Origin: Amyloporia xantha
Lineage: Eukaryota > Basidiomycota > Agaricomycetes > Polyporales > Adustoporiaceae
Assembly: GCA_036971615.1 (NCBI GenBank)
Contig: JAYKKR010000023.1
Span: 372,001 to 436,000, forward strand
Length of the DNA: 64,000 nucleotides
Direction of reading: 5' to 3'
A model generated the notes under the pieces. The model was given only the letters and a program-made list of their open reading frames with translations, made no database searches and had not been told where the DNA came from. The position numbers and the translations under genes are program-made. This document shows positions 62,524 to 64,000 of this stretch, piece by piece (the stretch's first letter is position 1; each line of letters opens with the position of its first letter).

Positions 62524-64000
62524 TGTCACGACTTAGAGTCAAGCGACAGGGGAAGAACAAATCTAAATGGCCGAGGGCATTCGACTAGGTCTTATCAAAG
62601 CGATGACGAGCTATGCTCAAGTCTAAGGCTAGGGACAAGATAAATAAATGTAAGTAGAGGTAAGTATGTACAGGCAAGCTTGGCTTACCTAGGGACAAGA
62701 GGTTGAAACTGAAGTCCCCAGGCAGAGGCGTACTACTTATATACTACAAGAGTTCAGGGCAGGCTATCTACATGGTCCGTACGCAAGTGGTCTGTGCGCA
62801 GCCTGAGTAAGCAGGCTATGAGTCATAAGTGATGTCGTGAGCGGAGCCCGGTCGGGGCCCGAGGTCGGCTGGCATCGTGCTTAAGTAAGTGTCCGTAAAG
62901 GGAAGGCGGGACGGAGTCCGTGGGAAAGGGACATGTGACCTGTAATGGTTGACGCGTCTGAGTCTATGAACAACGAACTTGCAGTGTTCGTTGATAGGTA
63001 CTGAGGCTTCTGTGCTCAGAAACGGCTCACTACGCCAGCTCTACATCTTCGATTCGACACTCAACTCACTCGATCACCTTCGATTCTCTCCGATCATTCT
63101 CCGATTGCTTCGATCAGCTTCGATCATCTGCGATCATTTCGATTCTTCGACTCGATCTCCGATACCTTCGATGTTCCTACGATGCTTCGACGTGATGCTC
63201 CGACGCTTCGACATTTCGAGACATTCCTTCGAAGAAGCCTAGCCATTTCGAGCGAACAATAGAGCAGCAGGAGAACGCATGTATCGCTTCGTGCCACTCC
63301 GAGTCCCTCGGCCATTCGATCTTCGAGCCTAATATAGAAATCAGTGACGTCATTAGACAATGCAAGCCACTCGTACTAGTGTGCCACTCCCAATTAGTCG
63401 TAGATTGTTCTGAGTAGTAGTATAAAATCTTGTCTTAGCTAGCTCTTTCCAGACAATACATTCCACCCAGTTTCCCCCTCAGTGCAGAGCTCTTAAGTCG
63501 AGTTCGTCTCAGTTCCTCTAGAGCCTCGATTACGCTCGAGTGTTCGGCTACGCTTCGATTCTACTACGACTACGCCTACGCTTCGCCGATTCCCTACGAC
63601 GATCCTCCGATTCTATCACGACACTCTTCGATTCTTCTACGACTTGCTTCGATTCTTCAATATTCCGACTGCGCTCCGATACCACGATCTTTCGAGACCT
63701 TTCGACCTTCCTTCGACATACTTCGAGTCCTTCGAGTATTCTCCGTACGCCTTCAAGACGTTGCTTTGCATTCGCCGAAACGCAGGACACCTTGCTGCTA
63801 ACTCCCTCACACCTAGACCATTTCCATTACGATTCCTTTGCCCTTTTGTTCGCACCTTGTGCAGGGGTTAGGGTTTCGTAGGTCGTATCATCGTGTATAG
63901 TAGAATGGCCGTTCGAATAAGGGGGGAAAATAACGATGAGTAAAAGGAGAAAATCGTCCGTATATAGAAAGGAGGAAACACTCAATGTCAACTTGTGACA
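62524..64000. repeat. Solo LTR, family S, long form, copy 2
   Basis: Matches 30259-31739, including the 912-bp TTCGA-rich segment. It ends exactly at the window edge with TGTGACA. Confidence 0.88.

Larger units (their letters stand above)
55831..64000. repeat. Segmental duplication, copy 2 (E1-free)
   Basis: Near-identical to 1-6032 joined to 29594-31739. The junction near 61856-61861 is the uninterrupted target site of E1, with a single ATTG. Differences I could see are mostly one-base length changes in homopolymers, plus rare substitutions. It could be a true tandem segmental duplication or two haplotypes of one locus joined in assembly. Confidence 0.93.

Overview
The window looks like nuclear DNA from a filamentous basidiomycete, probably an agaricomycete. 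The host-type genes have short introns (about 50-64 bp, GT...AG, CTAAC/CTCAC-like branch sites), there are no bacterial operon signals, and most of the window is fungal Ty3/Gypsy-type LTR retrotransposon sequence. I found no rRNA, tRNA or CRISPR array.

Layout. Bases 1-6032 plus 29594-31739 form one copy of a locus that recurs almost identically at 55831-64000 (offset about 55.83 kb). It holds hairpin-forming repeats, a 32-bp minisatellite, an inverted-repeat-bounded cassette with a truncated EST1/SMG-like gene facing an unrecognised multi-exon gene, and the 3' part of a Ser/Pro-rich host gene (H1). In the first copy, element E1 (6033-29589, minus) sits between 6032 and 29590; the second copy keeps the empty site. 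A second element, E2 (15633-28019, plus), is inserted in the gag gene of E1. E3 (31961-44354, minus) is a near-identical inverted partner of E2 and sits in H1. A solo LTR (30259-31739) is also in H1. E4 (44958-52352, minus) interrupts a host gene, H2, that is divergent from H1. A second, shorter solo LTR lies at 54764-55332.

How the elements work. E1, E2 and E3 carry gag with a zinc knuckle, an aspartic protease, reverse transcriptase/RNase H and integrase with H2C2 and DDE motifs. Pol has its own AUG. All four elements share one primer-binding-site sequence and make 4-bp target duplications. E2 and E3 also carry genes on the opposite strand: gene A (six-cysteine cluster), gene B (coiled coil) and, inside each LTR, gene C. 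The three have similar N-terminal segments, and each has a predicted intron at the equivalent place. E4 has no reverse transcriptase: its whole interior is one 1,887-codon open frame whose stop codon lies in the LTR.

Most differences between near-identical copies are one-base indels in homopolymer runs, so some of the broken frames may be sequencing or assembly errors rather than true decay. Function assignments rest on motif reading only; no database search was run.
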